Below are positions 17,011-24,014 of a stretch of DNA of 64,000 nucleotides, piece after piece. This stretch comes from Cloacibacterium normanense (lineage in GTDB: Bacteria; Bacteroidota; Bacteroidia; Flavobacteriales; Weeksellaceae): contig NZ_PTPZ01000003.1 of the NCBI RefSeq assembly GCF_002943105.1, positions 62,001 to 126,000 on the forward strand. Direction: 5' to 3'. Both the position numbers and the translations under genes were made by a program. Each line of letters starts with the position of its first letter. Positions within the stretch are counted from its first letter, which is position 1. The notes under the pieces were generated by a model. That model did no database searches. It saw nothing but the letters and a program-made list of their open reading frames with translations, and was not told the origin of the DNA.

Positions 17011-18051
17011 TTATTTTTCAAAATATTTCGGATTATTTATATCTAAATCCCATAATTCATAAATTTTATTTAGTTCTTCTTTATCAATTAATTTAAAACC
17101 TGATTTTTTTTCTACTTTCTTTAATTTTTTAAGAATTAATTTTCGAGCTTCAAGTGTAAATGGTCCTAAACCTACAATTCCATTTCTTCTCTTTTGACAT
17201 CTAAAATTTGGATTGTCTCTAAATTCATAAATCCAATTTCTGAAATTATATAATTCAATTAATTCATTGTAGCCATTTGATATCATATTTTTTACGGATT
17301 TATCTTTCCGAACTACTGTACATGTCCAACAACCAAATCTTGAACTTCCACAAGATTTGTCTTTCTCTGATTTTATTGCAGTACATTCGGATTCAGCATC
17401 TTGGTAAATTTCTCGTATTTTTTTAAAATCTATGCTTTTAGGGCTGTCTAAATTTAATATAGTTATCCAAACATCCTCCAAACTATGGTTTATAATAGGA
17501 GAAAATATTAATCTGTTTTTAGTTTTATTTTGCTTTAAAAAATATTCGTTTTCTGTATTGTGTTTTGATATGGTTCTGTCTCTTTGTTCACTTTCGGTCT
17601 TTCTAATGCCTAATAGAATTGTAGATTTTCCTTTTTCCTTTATAAATTCATTAACTGGATTAATTCGTAATTTATCTGTGCACCATCTAAAAATATTAGT
17701 GGGTGTTGGATAACCTCTTCCAATTACTTTTACAAAAAATCTATCTTCAATTTTTGGTTTAATTATTTTAAATATGAAAGGCAAATTTTTTAATTCATTT
17801 TCAATTCTTAACTTATCATAAGTTTCATATACATAATTTGTTACAATTGGGTTTTCTATACCAGTATCACAATATAAAACATATATTTTTTTGTGATGGT
17901 TTTCAACTTGTAACATTGCGTTGAATGTTAACTTTAAAACGGCAGAAGAATCTTTTCCTCCACTATAGCCAATATACCAAGGAGTATTATCTTTCAAATA
18001 CTCTTCTTTTATTTTATCAATGACATTTGAATTAAGTTCTTTACAATACAT
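17011..18051 (-). CDS. DndC-like phosphoadenosine phosphosulfate reductase-family protein (orphan)
   Basis: The 346-residue protein is an ATP pyrophosphatase of the PAPS-reductase superfamily. The PP-loop is SGGKDS at residues 30-35. LYCDTGIENP, GRGYPTPTNIFRWCTDKLRI (Cys124) and the cysteine group C234, C241, C244 (SRFGCWTCTVV) match the layout of DndC, the sulfur-transfer enzyme of DNA phosphorothioation, where these cysteines hold an iron-sulfur cluster. No dndB, dndD, dndE or cysteine desulfurase lies nearby, so this is an orphan. Its start overlaps the end of the upstream membrane-protein gene by 11 bp, which implies translational coupling. Function, possibly in phage defence or nucleic-acid sulfur modification, is inferred. 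Confidence 0.85.
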   Translation of the reverse strand: MYCKELNSNVIDKIKEEYLKDNTPWYIGYSGGKDSSAVLKLTFNAMLQVENHHKKIYVLYCDTGIENPIVTNYVYETYDKLRIENELKNLPFIFKIIKPKIEDRFFVKVIGRGYPTPTNIFRWCTDKLRINPVNEFIKEKGKSTILLGIRKTESEQRDRTISKHNTENEYFLKQNKTKNRLIFSPIINHSLEDVWITILNLDSPKSIDFKKIREIYQDAESECTAIKSEKDKSCGSSRFGCWTCTVVRKDKSVKNMISNGYNELIELYNFRNWIYEFRDNPNFRCQKRRNGIVGLGPFTLEARKLILKKLKKVEKKSGFKLIDKEELNKIYELWDLDINNPKYFEK

Positions 18052-18703
18052 TATTTTCAGAAAGAATTTTATCGATTATATTTTTTACATCCATTATATG
18101 GTTAGTTTCGATAAACTCAATTTGAGAATTAGAAATTTTGATATGATTTAAGAATGCAACAAAATGAAAACAAATTGAAGCAAGAGCAATTAAAAGTAAG
18201 AAAAAAGAAAGTGTGCGTAAATCATCTGTATTTGTTGAATTAAATAATGTAAAAATTAGAATAAAAATAGAGCTTAAAATGCTAATTATAAAAGTATCTG
18301 CAAAAGAAGTCCATAAAAGTCCATTGAAATACACATTTTTACCTTTTGCGCTTAATGATGGATCGCTATCAATTATTTTATAGAAAACATTTTTCAATCT
18401 ATCTTTTTTAAATAAATATTGAGTTTGAGTAGCACTTAAATTTCCAACATATAAATTCATTATATTTCTTTTAATATTTAAGTCAATTTGTTTATGTGTA
18501 TAGTTTGTTATTAAAAATCTAATATTGAAAGTTTGATAAAGTGCACCAAACACCAAAGCTACAAAAAGAGGAATTGAATATTCAGAGAAATCTAAATCAC
18601 CAAATTTTTTATCAGTAATGATTTGAATAAAACAATAACTAATAATAACTATTATGATTCCAGGTATTAATAACCTTAAAAATTTAAGAGTACTTTGTTC
18701 CAT
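18041..18703 (-). CDS. Hypothetical four-helix membrane protein paired with DndC-like gene
   Basis: I do not recognise the family of this 220-residue protein. Hydrophobic segments at about 9-29, 42-60, 130-155 and 163-187 suggest four membrane helices, arranged as two hairpins joined by a basic cytoplasmic segment of about 70 residues (FLITNYTHKQIDLNIKRN to SLSAKGKNVYF). The C-terminal 30 residues are polar. It is the first gene of a two-gene operon and overlaps the DndC-like gene by 11 bp. Such an arrangement of a small membrane protein with a nucleic-acid-modifying enzyme is typical of defence effectors, but this is inference. Confidence 0.75.
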   Translation of the reverse strand: MEQSTLKFLRLLIPGIIIVIISYCFIQIITDKKFGDLDFSEYSIPLFVALVFGALYQTFNIRFLITNYTHKQIDLNIKRNIMNLYVGNLSATQTQYLFKKDRLKNVFYKIIDSDPSLSAKGKNVYFNGLLWTSFADTFIISILSSIFILIFTLFNSTNTDDLRTLSFFLLLIALASICFHFVAFLNHIKISNSQIEFIETNHIMDVKNIIDKILSENNVL

Positions 18704-18864
18704 TATAATTTATCATTTTTAAATTAGACTGATTTAGATTAAATTAGCGCCAACTCATAAATACACGTAATAATATTTTTACAAATAATTGATTGTAATA
18801 GTTTACTAAATAAAATCAAGTAGAAAAACATTTAATTTGTGCAATTATGTTTCATGGTATTAAT

Positions 18865-18930
18865 TTCCCACTAAATTAAAAAATATTTCAATATAGCAAT
18901 TACGGAAAACCGTAATTTGCTAAAAATCAT
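18865..18930. repeat. Island-boundary element, copy A
   Basis: CCCACTAAATTAAAAAATA, then 17 unconserved bases, then CGGAAAACCGTAA within the hairpin ATTACGG-AAAA-CCGTAAT, then a short TAAAAAT. Copy B at 58682-58745 has the same two blocks at identical spacing. Both lie upstream of an accessory gene and downstream of a core gene's terminator. Confidence 0.75.
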
Positions 18931-19001
18931 GTAAACTATTTAAAACACCCCTCTAAAAGAGGGCAACCTGCGTATGTTTTAATGGTGAGCAGTTTATAAA
19001 C

Positions 19002-19032
19002 AAAAAAATCGCTGCATTACTGCAACGATTTT
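19002..19032 (-). terminator. Terminator after RNase G gene
   Basis: AATCGCTGCA / TGCAACGATT stem with a T-run on the minus strand. It closely resembles the terminator at 58832-58862. Confidence 0.8.
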
Positions 19033-19107
19033 ATAATTTTTTAGAAATTTTCTTCCTCTCTAACTCTCCTAAAGGAGAGCACCGAAAATTTCATTTGTGA
19101 TTACTCA

Positions 19108-20664
19108 TTAATTAGAGTAGCTGATGAGTTCTTTTTTGTCTGCATCATAGAGTCTGTACTCCAGATATTTAAAAGAATCTCTTGGGATAATGGTTACCCA
19201 TTTTTTGTACTTGATAAACCATTTCATTTGTTGGCTCATCAATCCTTTTGTAAGATATGCTTCTACAAACGGATGCGTGTGTAGGTATAATTTGCCCTTG
19301 TTTTTGGTAAAGAAATCTTTGATGGTTTCTTCCATGCGTTCTACCACAAAAATAGGAGCCAAGATTTCGCCGTCTTTGTTCGGGTTTTCTTCTTTGGTGT
19401 CTATTTGTTTTTCTGGTCTTACACGTTGTCTGGTGATTTGTATCAAACCAAATTTACTAGGCGGTAGGATTTTGTGCTTTGCTTTGTCGCGTTTCATTTC
19501 TTCGCGCAAGTGTTCGTAGAGGTCTTTTCTGTGGTCAGGATTGGGCATGTCTATAAAATCTACCACAATAATTCCTCCCATATCTCGCAGTCTGAGTTGT
19601 CTTGCAATTTCTGTAGCAGCCATTTTGTTCACGTTTAGGGCGTGTTCTTTATTGGCAGTGCCAGAAGAAATGTTGTTCCCCGAGTTCACGTCTACTACGT
19701 GCAGCGCTTCTGTGTGTTCTATCACGAGGTAAGCACCTTTAGAGCTTGGGATGTTTACGTGTTTCCCAAAAGATTGTTTCAGCTGTTTTTCTACATTGTA
19801 ATATTCCAGAAGTGGAATGTGAGAATCATAAAATTGTACAATGTTTTTGCGTTCTGGAGCAATGACTTCAAGGTAATTTTTCATATCGTTTACCATTTGT
19901 TCATCGTCACAAATGATAGAAACGAAATCTTGATTGAAATTGTCTCTCAAAATAGCCGAAGCTTTGTCTTCTTCACTAAGAACTTTGGCAGGCGTTTTAT
20001 TTTTTTGGATATTTTTGAAGCAAACGTTCCATTTATCAACCAATTGGTTCATGTCATTATGGAGTTCTGCAACTTTTTTTCCTTCTGCTACAGTTCTGAT
20101 GATTACACCGAAACCTTCAGGCTTTATACTTTCTATAAGCGTTTTGAGCCTTGCTTTTTCTTCGGCGCTTTTAACTTTTTTAGAGATAGAAACCTTATTA
20201 TCAAAAGGGATAAGTACTAGAAATCTACCGGTTAAAGAAATCTGGGTAGAAATTCTGGGCCCTTTAGTAGAAATAGGTTCCTTGGTAATTTGCAATAAAA
20301 CTTCGTCTTGAGCAGCCATCACTTTGTCTACAGTGCCGTGCTTGTCTATTTCTGGCTGAATTTGGAAGTTTTTAAGCGAAGAAGTTTGTTGTCTTTTGGA
20401 TACCGTATCCTGTAAAAACTTGCGATAGGTAAGATACTGTGGACCGAGATCCTGATAATGCAAAAAAGCATCTTTCTCGTAACCTATATTTACGAAAGCA
20501 GCATTGAGATTAGGAGCTAATTTTTTAATTTTTCCCACAAAAATATCGCCTACTACAAAATCTGTATTCTGCTTTATCTCGTGGAGCTCGAATAATCTAC
20601 CGTCTTCAATAAGGGCAATTTTAGAAGCATCATCTTCATAAGAGATTATTAATTCTTTCTTCAT
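19108..20664 (-). CDS. rng: Ribonuclease G (Rne/Rng family)
   Basis: A 518-residue endoribonuclease of RNase G length. It begins with the S1 RNA-binding domain (VGDIFVGKIKKLAPNLNAAFVNIGYEKDAFLHYQDL, about 38-110), then the RNase H-like and 5'-sensor regions, and the DNase I-like catalytic part with VVDVNSGN and GGIIVVDFIDM, whose aspartates bind the catalytic magnesium. It lacks the long C-terminal scaffold of RNase E. It processes 16S rRNA and decays mRNA in the cytoplasm. Downstream to upstream order here is rng, a COX24-type mini-gene and HU, all on the minus strand. Confidence 0.95.
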   Translation of the reverse strand: MKKELIISYEDDASKIALIEDGRLFELHEIKQNTDFVVGDIFVGKIKKLAPNLNAAFVNIGYEKDAFLHYQDLGPQYLTYRKFLQDTVSKRQQTSSLKNFQIQPEIDKHGTVDKVMAAQDEVLLQITKEPISTKGPRISTQISLTGRFLVLIPFDNKVSISKKVKSAEEKARLKTLIESIKPEGFGVIIRTVAEGKKVAELHNDMNQLVDKWNVCFKNIQKNKTPAKVLSEEDKASAILRDNFNQDFVSIICDDEQMVNDMKNYLEVIAPERKNIVQFYDSHIPLLEYYNVEKQLKQSFGKHVNIPSSKGAYLVIEHTEALHVVDVNSGNNISSGTANKEHALNVNKMAATEIARQLRLRDMGGIIVVDFIDMPNPDHRKDLYEHLREEMKRDKAKHKILPPSKFGLIQITRQRVRPEKQIDTKEENPNKDGEILAPIFVVERMEETIKDFFTKNKGKLYLHTHPFVEAYLTKGLMSQQMKWFIKYKKWVTIIPRDSFKYLEYRLYDADKKELISYSN

Positions 20665-20771
20665 TTTCTAAAATTTCTTTTTAAAGTTTTTAATTAAAAC
20701 AAAAATATAGTTAGTGCTCATTATAAAGATAAAAACACCAACTATATTATATTGTATCTAAACAGAAAAGA

Positions 20772-20861
20772 TTATTTTTTCTTATGTCTGTTTGCTCTTC
20801 TTCTTTTCTTTCTTTTGTGGGTAGCCACCTTGTGTCTTTTTCTTTTCTTTCCGCTTGGCAT
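20772..20861 (-). CDS. 29-aa basic protein, AURKAIP1/COX24 (DUF1713) domain, bS22/mS38-like
   Basis: A very short frame, ATG at 20861, encodes MPSGKKRKRHKVATHKRKKR and then nine further residues, nearly all Lys, Arg and His. The sequence matches the short conserved COX24/AURKAIP1 domain, whose mitochondrial (mS38) and actinobacterial (bS22) relatives are small-subunit ribosomal proteins. In Bacteroidota it is found as this free-standing peptide. It sits between rng and HU, 55 bp before HU's stop codon in the opposite reading order. The conservation and lack of stops in such a codon-biased basic stretch make it a real gene despite its size. Confidence 0.85.
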   Translation of the reverse strand: MPSGKKRKRHKVATHKRKKRRRANRHKKK

Positions 20862-20916
20862 AGTTAGAAATTTTTAAAAGTTAATATTTGAATTTTTTTT
20901 GAACCTAATTTATAAA

Positions 20917-21207
20917 TTATTTTACAGCAACCTTAGTTTTAACTTTTTCTACGAAAGTTTTAGAAGGTTTAAAAGCTGGGATGTTGTGAGCAGGAATGTT
21001 GATAGCTGTATTTTTAGAAATATTTCTACCTGTTTTTGCTGCTCTGGTTTTGATTACAAAAGAACCGAAACCTCTTAAATATACGTTATCTCCATTATAC
21101 ATAGAAGTTCTGATCTCCTGCATAAAAGCTTCGATAACTTTTTGTGTATCATTTTTTTCTATTCCTAATTTGCTTGAGATGGTGTTTACCAATTCTGCCT
21201 TTGTCAT
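20917..21207 (-). CDS. HU family DNA-binding protein
   Basis: A 96-residue nucleoid protein with the standard HU/IHF fold: helical dimerisation region MTKAELVNTISSKLGI, the strand NVYLRGFGSFVIKTR, the DNA-gripping arm with KTGRNISKNTAINIPA, and the closing GFGS-xxx-PAFKPSK pattern. It bends DNA as a dimer. It is transcribed divergently from mutY with only about 47 bp between the starts, and TATATTTG lies in that gap. Confidence 0.95.
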   Translation of the reverse strand: MTKAELVNTISSKLGIEKNDTQKVIEAFMQEIRTSMYNGDNVYLRGFGSFVIKTRAAKTGRNISKNTAINIPAHNIPAFKPSKTFVEKVKTKVAVK

Positions 21208-21235
21208 TTCCTTTTTTGTTTTTATTTTTGGTGTG

Positions 21236-21243
21236 CAAATATA
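21236..21243 (-). promoter_or_regulatory. -7 box for HU gene
   Basis: TATATTTG on the minus strand, 29 bp before the HU ATG; it matches TAnnTTTG. The -33 element is not clear. Confidence 0.5.
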
Positions 21244-21254
21244 AAAAATATTTT

Positions 21255-22292
21255 TTGAAAAAGAAGAACAAATATACTGATTTTCTAAACATTGGTTTAA
21301 AACTCTTGAAATGGTATGATTTGAATGCGAGAGATTTACCTTGGCGAAAAACGAAAAGTCCTTATCACATTTGGGTCTGCGAAATCGTTTTACAGCAGAC
21401 CAGAGTAGAGCAAGGCAAGAATCATTACCTGAATTTTGTAGAAAGATTTCCTACGGTAGAATCATTATCCAGTGCAGAAATAGACGAAGTTTTACTCTAT
21501 TGGAAAGGTTTAGGCTACTATTCCCGAGCGATTAATCTGCACAAAGCAGCTCAACAAGTGATGGAAGATTTAGGAGGAGCGTTTCCAGACTCCTTTTCTG
21601 AAATTTTAAAACTAAAAGGCGTGGGAAAATATACTGCAGCTGCGGTTTCTAGCATTTGTTTTGAGGAAAAAGTTCCTGCCATTGATGGAAATTTCTACCG
21701 AGTGTTGAGCAGAGTTTTTGCGGATGATTTTGATGTTTCCTCGCCAAAAGCGTATGCTTATTTCTATGAATTGGCTTTACTCATTATGCCTGAAGAAAAT
21801 CCGGGGAACTTTAACCAAGCGATTATGGATTTGGGTTCAGAAATCTGTAAGCCTAAAAATCCACAATGTGAAATCTGTCCTATTCAGGAAAATTGTTTGG
21901 CCTACGAAACAGGAAAAGTGCTGGATTTCCCTGTGAAATCTAAAAAAGTAAAAGCGGTAGATTTAAAATTACACTATTATTATATAATGTATGAGGATAA
22001 ATTCCTCATCAAACAGCGAGATGATTCCTTTATTTGGAAGAAATTATATGATTTTCCCGAAAGTATTTCTCAGGAATTGTATGGTGATATAGTAGAGGAA
22101 AATACAGTGCATCATAAACTTACGCACAAAAATCTTAAAATCAGTATTTCTAAGGTGATTTTGCAGGATGAAAAAGTTTTTGAAAACTACGCTCAGAAGC
22201 ATCAATTGCAGATTACAGATTACGAAAATTCTCATCAGAAGTCTTTTCCGAAACCTTTAGAAAATTATTTGAAGAAAACGTTTGAAAATTAA
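21255..22292 (+). CDS. mutY: A/G-specific adenine glycosylase
   Basis: MutY removes adenine mispaired with 8-oxoguanine. No ATG exists in a sensible place; the TTG at 21255 gives KKKNKYTDFLNIGLKLLKWY right before the conserved DLPWRKTKSPYHIWVCEIVLQQTRV, and 345 residues in all. The frame remains open back to 21144, but that would overlap the HU gene. The helix-hairpin-helix KGVGKYTAAAVSSI with catalytic Asp in AIDGNFYRV, the [4Fe-4S] motif C-x6-C-x2-C-x5-C (CKPKNPQCEICPIQENC) and a C-terminal Nudix-like domain are all present. It is followed by gldD, the conserved flavobacterial neighbour. Confidence 0.92.
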   Translation: MKKKNKYTDFLNIGLKLLKWYDLNARDLPWRKTKSPYHIWVCEIVLQQTRVEQGKNHYLNFVERFPTVESLSSAEIDEVLLYWKGLGYYSRAINLHKAAQQVMEDLGGAFPDSFSEILKLKGVGKYTAAAVSSICFEEKVPAIDGNFYRVLSRVFADDFDVSSPKAYAYFYELALLIMPEENPGNFNQAIMDLGSEICKPKNPQCEICPIQENCLAYETGKVLDFPVKSKKVKAVDLKLHYYYIMYEDKFLIKQRDDSFIWKKLYDFPESISQELYGDIVEENTVHHKLTHKNLKISISKVILQDEKVFENYAQKHQLQITDYENSHQKSFPKPLENYLKKTFEN

Positions 22293-22337
22293 ATCTTTAA
22301 ACTTGATTTTCGAGAAAATTCTTCCACAAAAAATTCT

Positions 22338-22345
22338 TACTTTTG
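22338..22345 (+). promoter_or_regulatory. Candidate -7 box for gldD
   Basis: TACTTTTG, 4 bp before the gldD ATG; this position is close to the start codon and implies a very short leader. Confidence 0.3.
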
Positions 22346-22349
22346 CAGA

Positions 22350-22904
22350 ATGTTTAAAAAATTAGCAGTCATTTTGTTAGCGTTTTCTGCATTGGCTTGT
22401 AGTGAAGAAGCAAAACCTAAACCCAAAGGTGAATTGCGTCTAGAATATCCACAGCCTCATTATCAAGCGTTTACTAATCCATGTGCTTATACTTTTGAAT
22501 ATTCAGATTTTGCAGCAATAGCAGATGCTAAACAAGCATGTTGGTATAATTTGCGTTATCCCAAAATGAAAGCCAATGTTTTCATTACGTATTTTCCGGT
22601 GAAAAATGATTTTGATGCGCACGTAAAAGAAGTAGAAAAAATGGTTTATGGACATACCATTAAAGCTTCAGCTATCGAAACCAAGTCTTTTTCTTATCCA
22701 GAGAAAAAAGTTTATGGAAATGTGTATGAATTAAAAGGAGAAAGTGCTTCTAATATTCAGATTTTTATCACAGATAGCACCAGACATTTTGTAACCGCAA
22801 ATTTATATTTTAATACAAGACCAAAACCAGATTCACTCGCACCAGCAGTAGATTATATTAAAAAAGACTTGCTGCACATGATTGATACTTTCCAGTGGAA
22901 GTAG
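22350..22904 (+). CDS. gldD: Gliding motility lipoprotein GldD
   Basis: A 184-residue lipoprotein with signal MFKKLAVILLAFSALAC (Cys17). The mature N-terminus carries PKPKGELRLEYPQPHY, the conserved GldD signature, followed by PCAYTFEYSD and CWYNLRYPKMKANVFITY. In Flavobacterium johnsoniae GldD is required for gliding and for the type IX secretion machinery. The usual neighbours ssb and gldE are missing between mutY and gldD here. Many non-gliding relatives keep gldD, so motility cannot be assumed. Confidence 0.88.
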   Translation: MFKKLAVILLAFSALACSEEAKPKPKGELRLEYPQPHYQAFTNPCAYTFEYSDFAAIADAKQACWYNLRYPKMKANVFITYFPVKNDFDAHVKEVEKMVYGHTIKASAIETKSFSYPEKKVYGNVYELKGESASNIQIFITDSTRHFVTANLYFNTRPKPDSLAPAVDYIKKDLLHMIDTFQWK

Positions 22905-22974
22905 TTTGAGTGGGAGAGTTGGAGAATGGGAGAGAAAAAAATAATATATAAAAAACAATAAATAATATCTACAT

Positions 22975-23895
22975 ATGAAATTATTAGCAGTAGGAACTGT
23001 AGCATTTGATGCCATAGAAACGCCTTTTGGTAAAACTGATAAAATTTTAGGAGGAGCAGCTACTTACATAGGTTTAGCCGCTTCTGTAATGAAAACAGAC
23101 GTGAGTTTGGTTTCTGTAATTGGTGGAGATTTTCCACAGCATTACTTGGATATGATGACTTCTAAAGGAATCAATATCGATGGAGTAGAAATGATTAAGG
23201 ACGGGAAAACATTTTTCTGGAGTGGGAAATACCATAATGACCTTAATTCTAGAGATACTTTAGCTACAGAACTGAATGTTCTAGAAAATTTCGACCCGAA
23301 AATTCCAGAATCTGCAAAAGATGCCGAAGTTTTACTTTTAGGAAATCTGCATCCTGCTGTGCAATTAGCCGTGTTAGATAGAATGGAAAAACGTCCACAA
23401 TTGGTGATTTTAGATACCATGAACTTCTGGATGGATCTTACTTGGGATTTATTATTGGAGGTAATTGCTAAAACAGACGTTATTACGATTAATGATGAAG
23501 AAGCGCGTCAACTTTCAGGAGAATATTCTCTGGTAAAAGCTGCACAAAAAATCCACGATATGGGACCAGAATTCGTGATTATCAAAAAAGGAGAACACGG
23601 AGCATTGTTATTTAATGATGGTAAAATCTTCGCAATTCCAGCATTGCCATTAGAAGAAGTTTTTGATCCAACTGGAGCTGGAGATACTTTCGCAGGTGGT
23701 TTTGCAGCGTATTTGACTAAAAAACAAGAATTTACTTTTGAAGAAATGAAATCTGCATTAATTGTAGGTTCTGCAATGGCAAGTTTCACGGTAGAAAAAT
23801 TCGGAACTCAGCGTTTAGAAGAAGTTACCGAAGCCGAAATGATTGGCAGAATAAAACAATTTAAAGAACTCACCACTTTCGAAGTGAAACTTTAA
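22975..23895 (+). CDS. PfkB family carbohydrate kinase
   Basis: The 306 residues show the ribokinase fold: LGGAATYIGLAAS near residue 25-37 for substrate binding, VLLLGNLHP, TINDEEARQLSGE, IIKKGEHGALL and the C-terminal anion hole DPTGAGDTFAGGF with the catalytic aspartate (about 235). The cytosolic enzyme phosphorylates a sugar or nucleoside with ATP. Its Bacteroidota orthologues are annotated as sugar or adenosine kinases; the substrate is not evident. It follows gldD by 70 bp and is closed by its own terminator. Confidence 0.9.
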   Translation: MKLLAVGTVAFDAIETPFGKTDKILGGAATYIGLAASVMKTDVSLVSVIGGDFPQHYLDMMTSKGINIDGVEMIKDGKTFFWSGKYHNDLNSRDTLATELNVLENFDPKIPESAKDAEVLLLGNLHPAVQLAVLDRMEKRPQLVILDTMNFWMDLTWDLLLEVIAKTDVITINDEEARQLSGEYSLVKAAQKIHDMGPEFVIIKKGEHGALLFNDGKIFAIPALPLEEVFDPTGAGDTFAGGFAAYLTKKQEFTFEEMKSALIVGSAMASFTVEKFGTQRLEEVTEAEMIGRIKQFKELTTFEVKL

Positions 23896-23906
23896 GAAAT
23901 AATTAA

Positions 23907-23940
23907 CTCCCTTTTAAATTTTATTTGAAAGGGATTTTTT
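23907..23940 (+). terminator. Terminator after PfkB kinase gene
   Basis: TCCCTTT / AAAGGGA stem followed by eight T residues. Confidence 0.8.
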
Positions 23941-24014
23941 TTAGCTTTGAGGCTGTGAATTTTTGGAAAGATGAACGTTAGGATTTCCAAAAGCAAATGA
24001 AAATTGAAGAAAAC

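Larger units (their letters stand above)
18704..19107. other. Gene-free stretch upstream of the DndC-like operon
   Basis: No open frame of note. It holds, from the operon side outwards: TTAGCGCCAAC near 18745 with AT-rich promoter region, the 62-bp element 18865-18930, a CCCTCT/AGAGGG palindrome (18949-18963), the RNase G terminator (19002-19032) and another small palindrome CTCTCCT/GGAGAG near 19063-19079. Confidence 0.7.

Noticed and set aside
17011-18703. Complete DNA phosphorothioation (Dnd) system
   Set aside because: Only a DndC-like protein is present; no DndA, B, D or E is in the window.
18743-18756. Integron attC-like core (TTAGCGCCAAC)
   Set aside because: Only one short match is seen, no second core at proper spacing and no integrase gene in the window.
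19642-20220. Long plus-strand frames opposite the RNase G gene
   Set aside because: They lie antisense to a well-conserved gene and show no domain or coding pattern.
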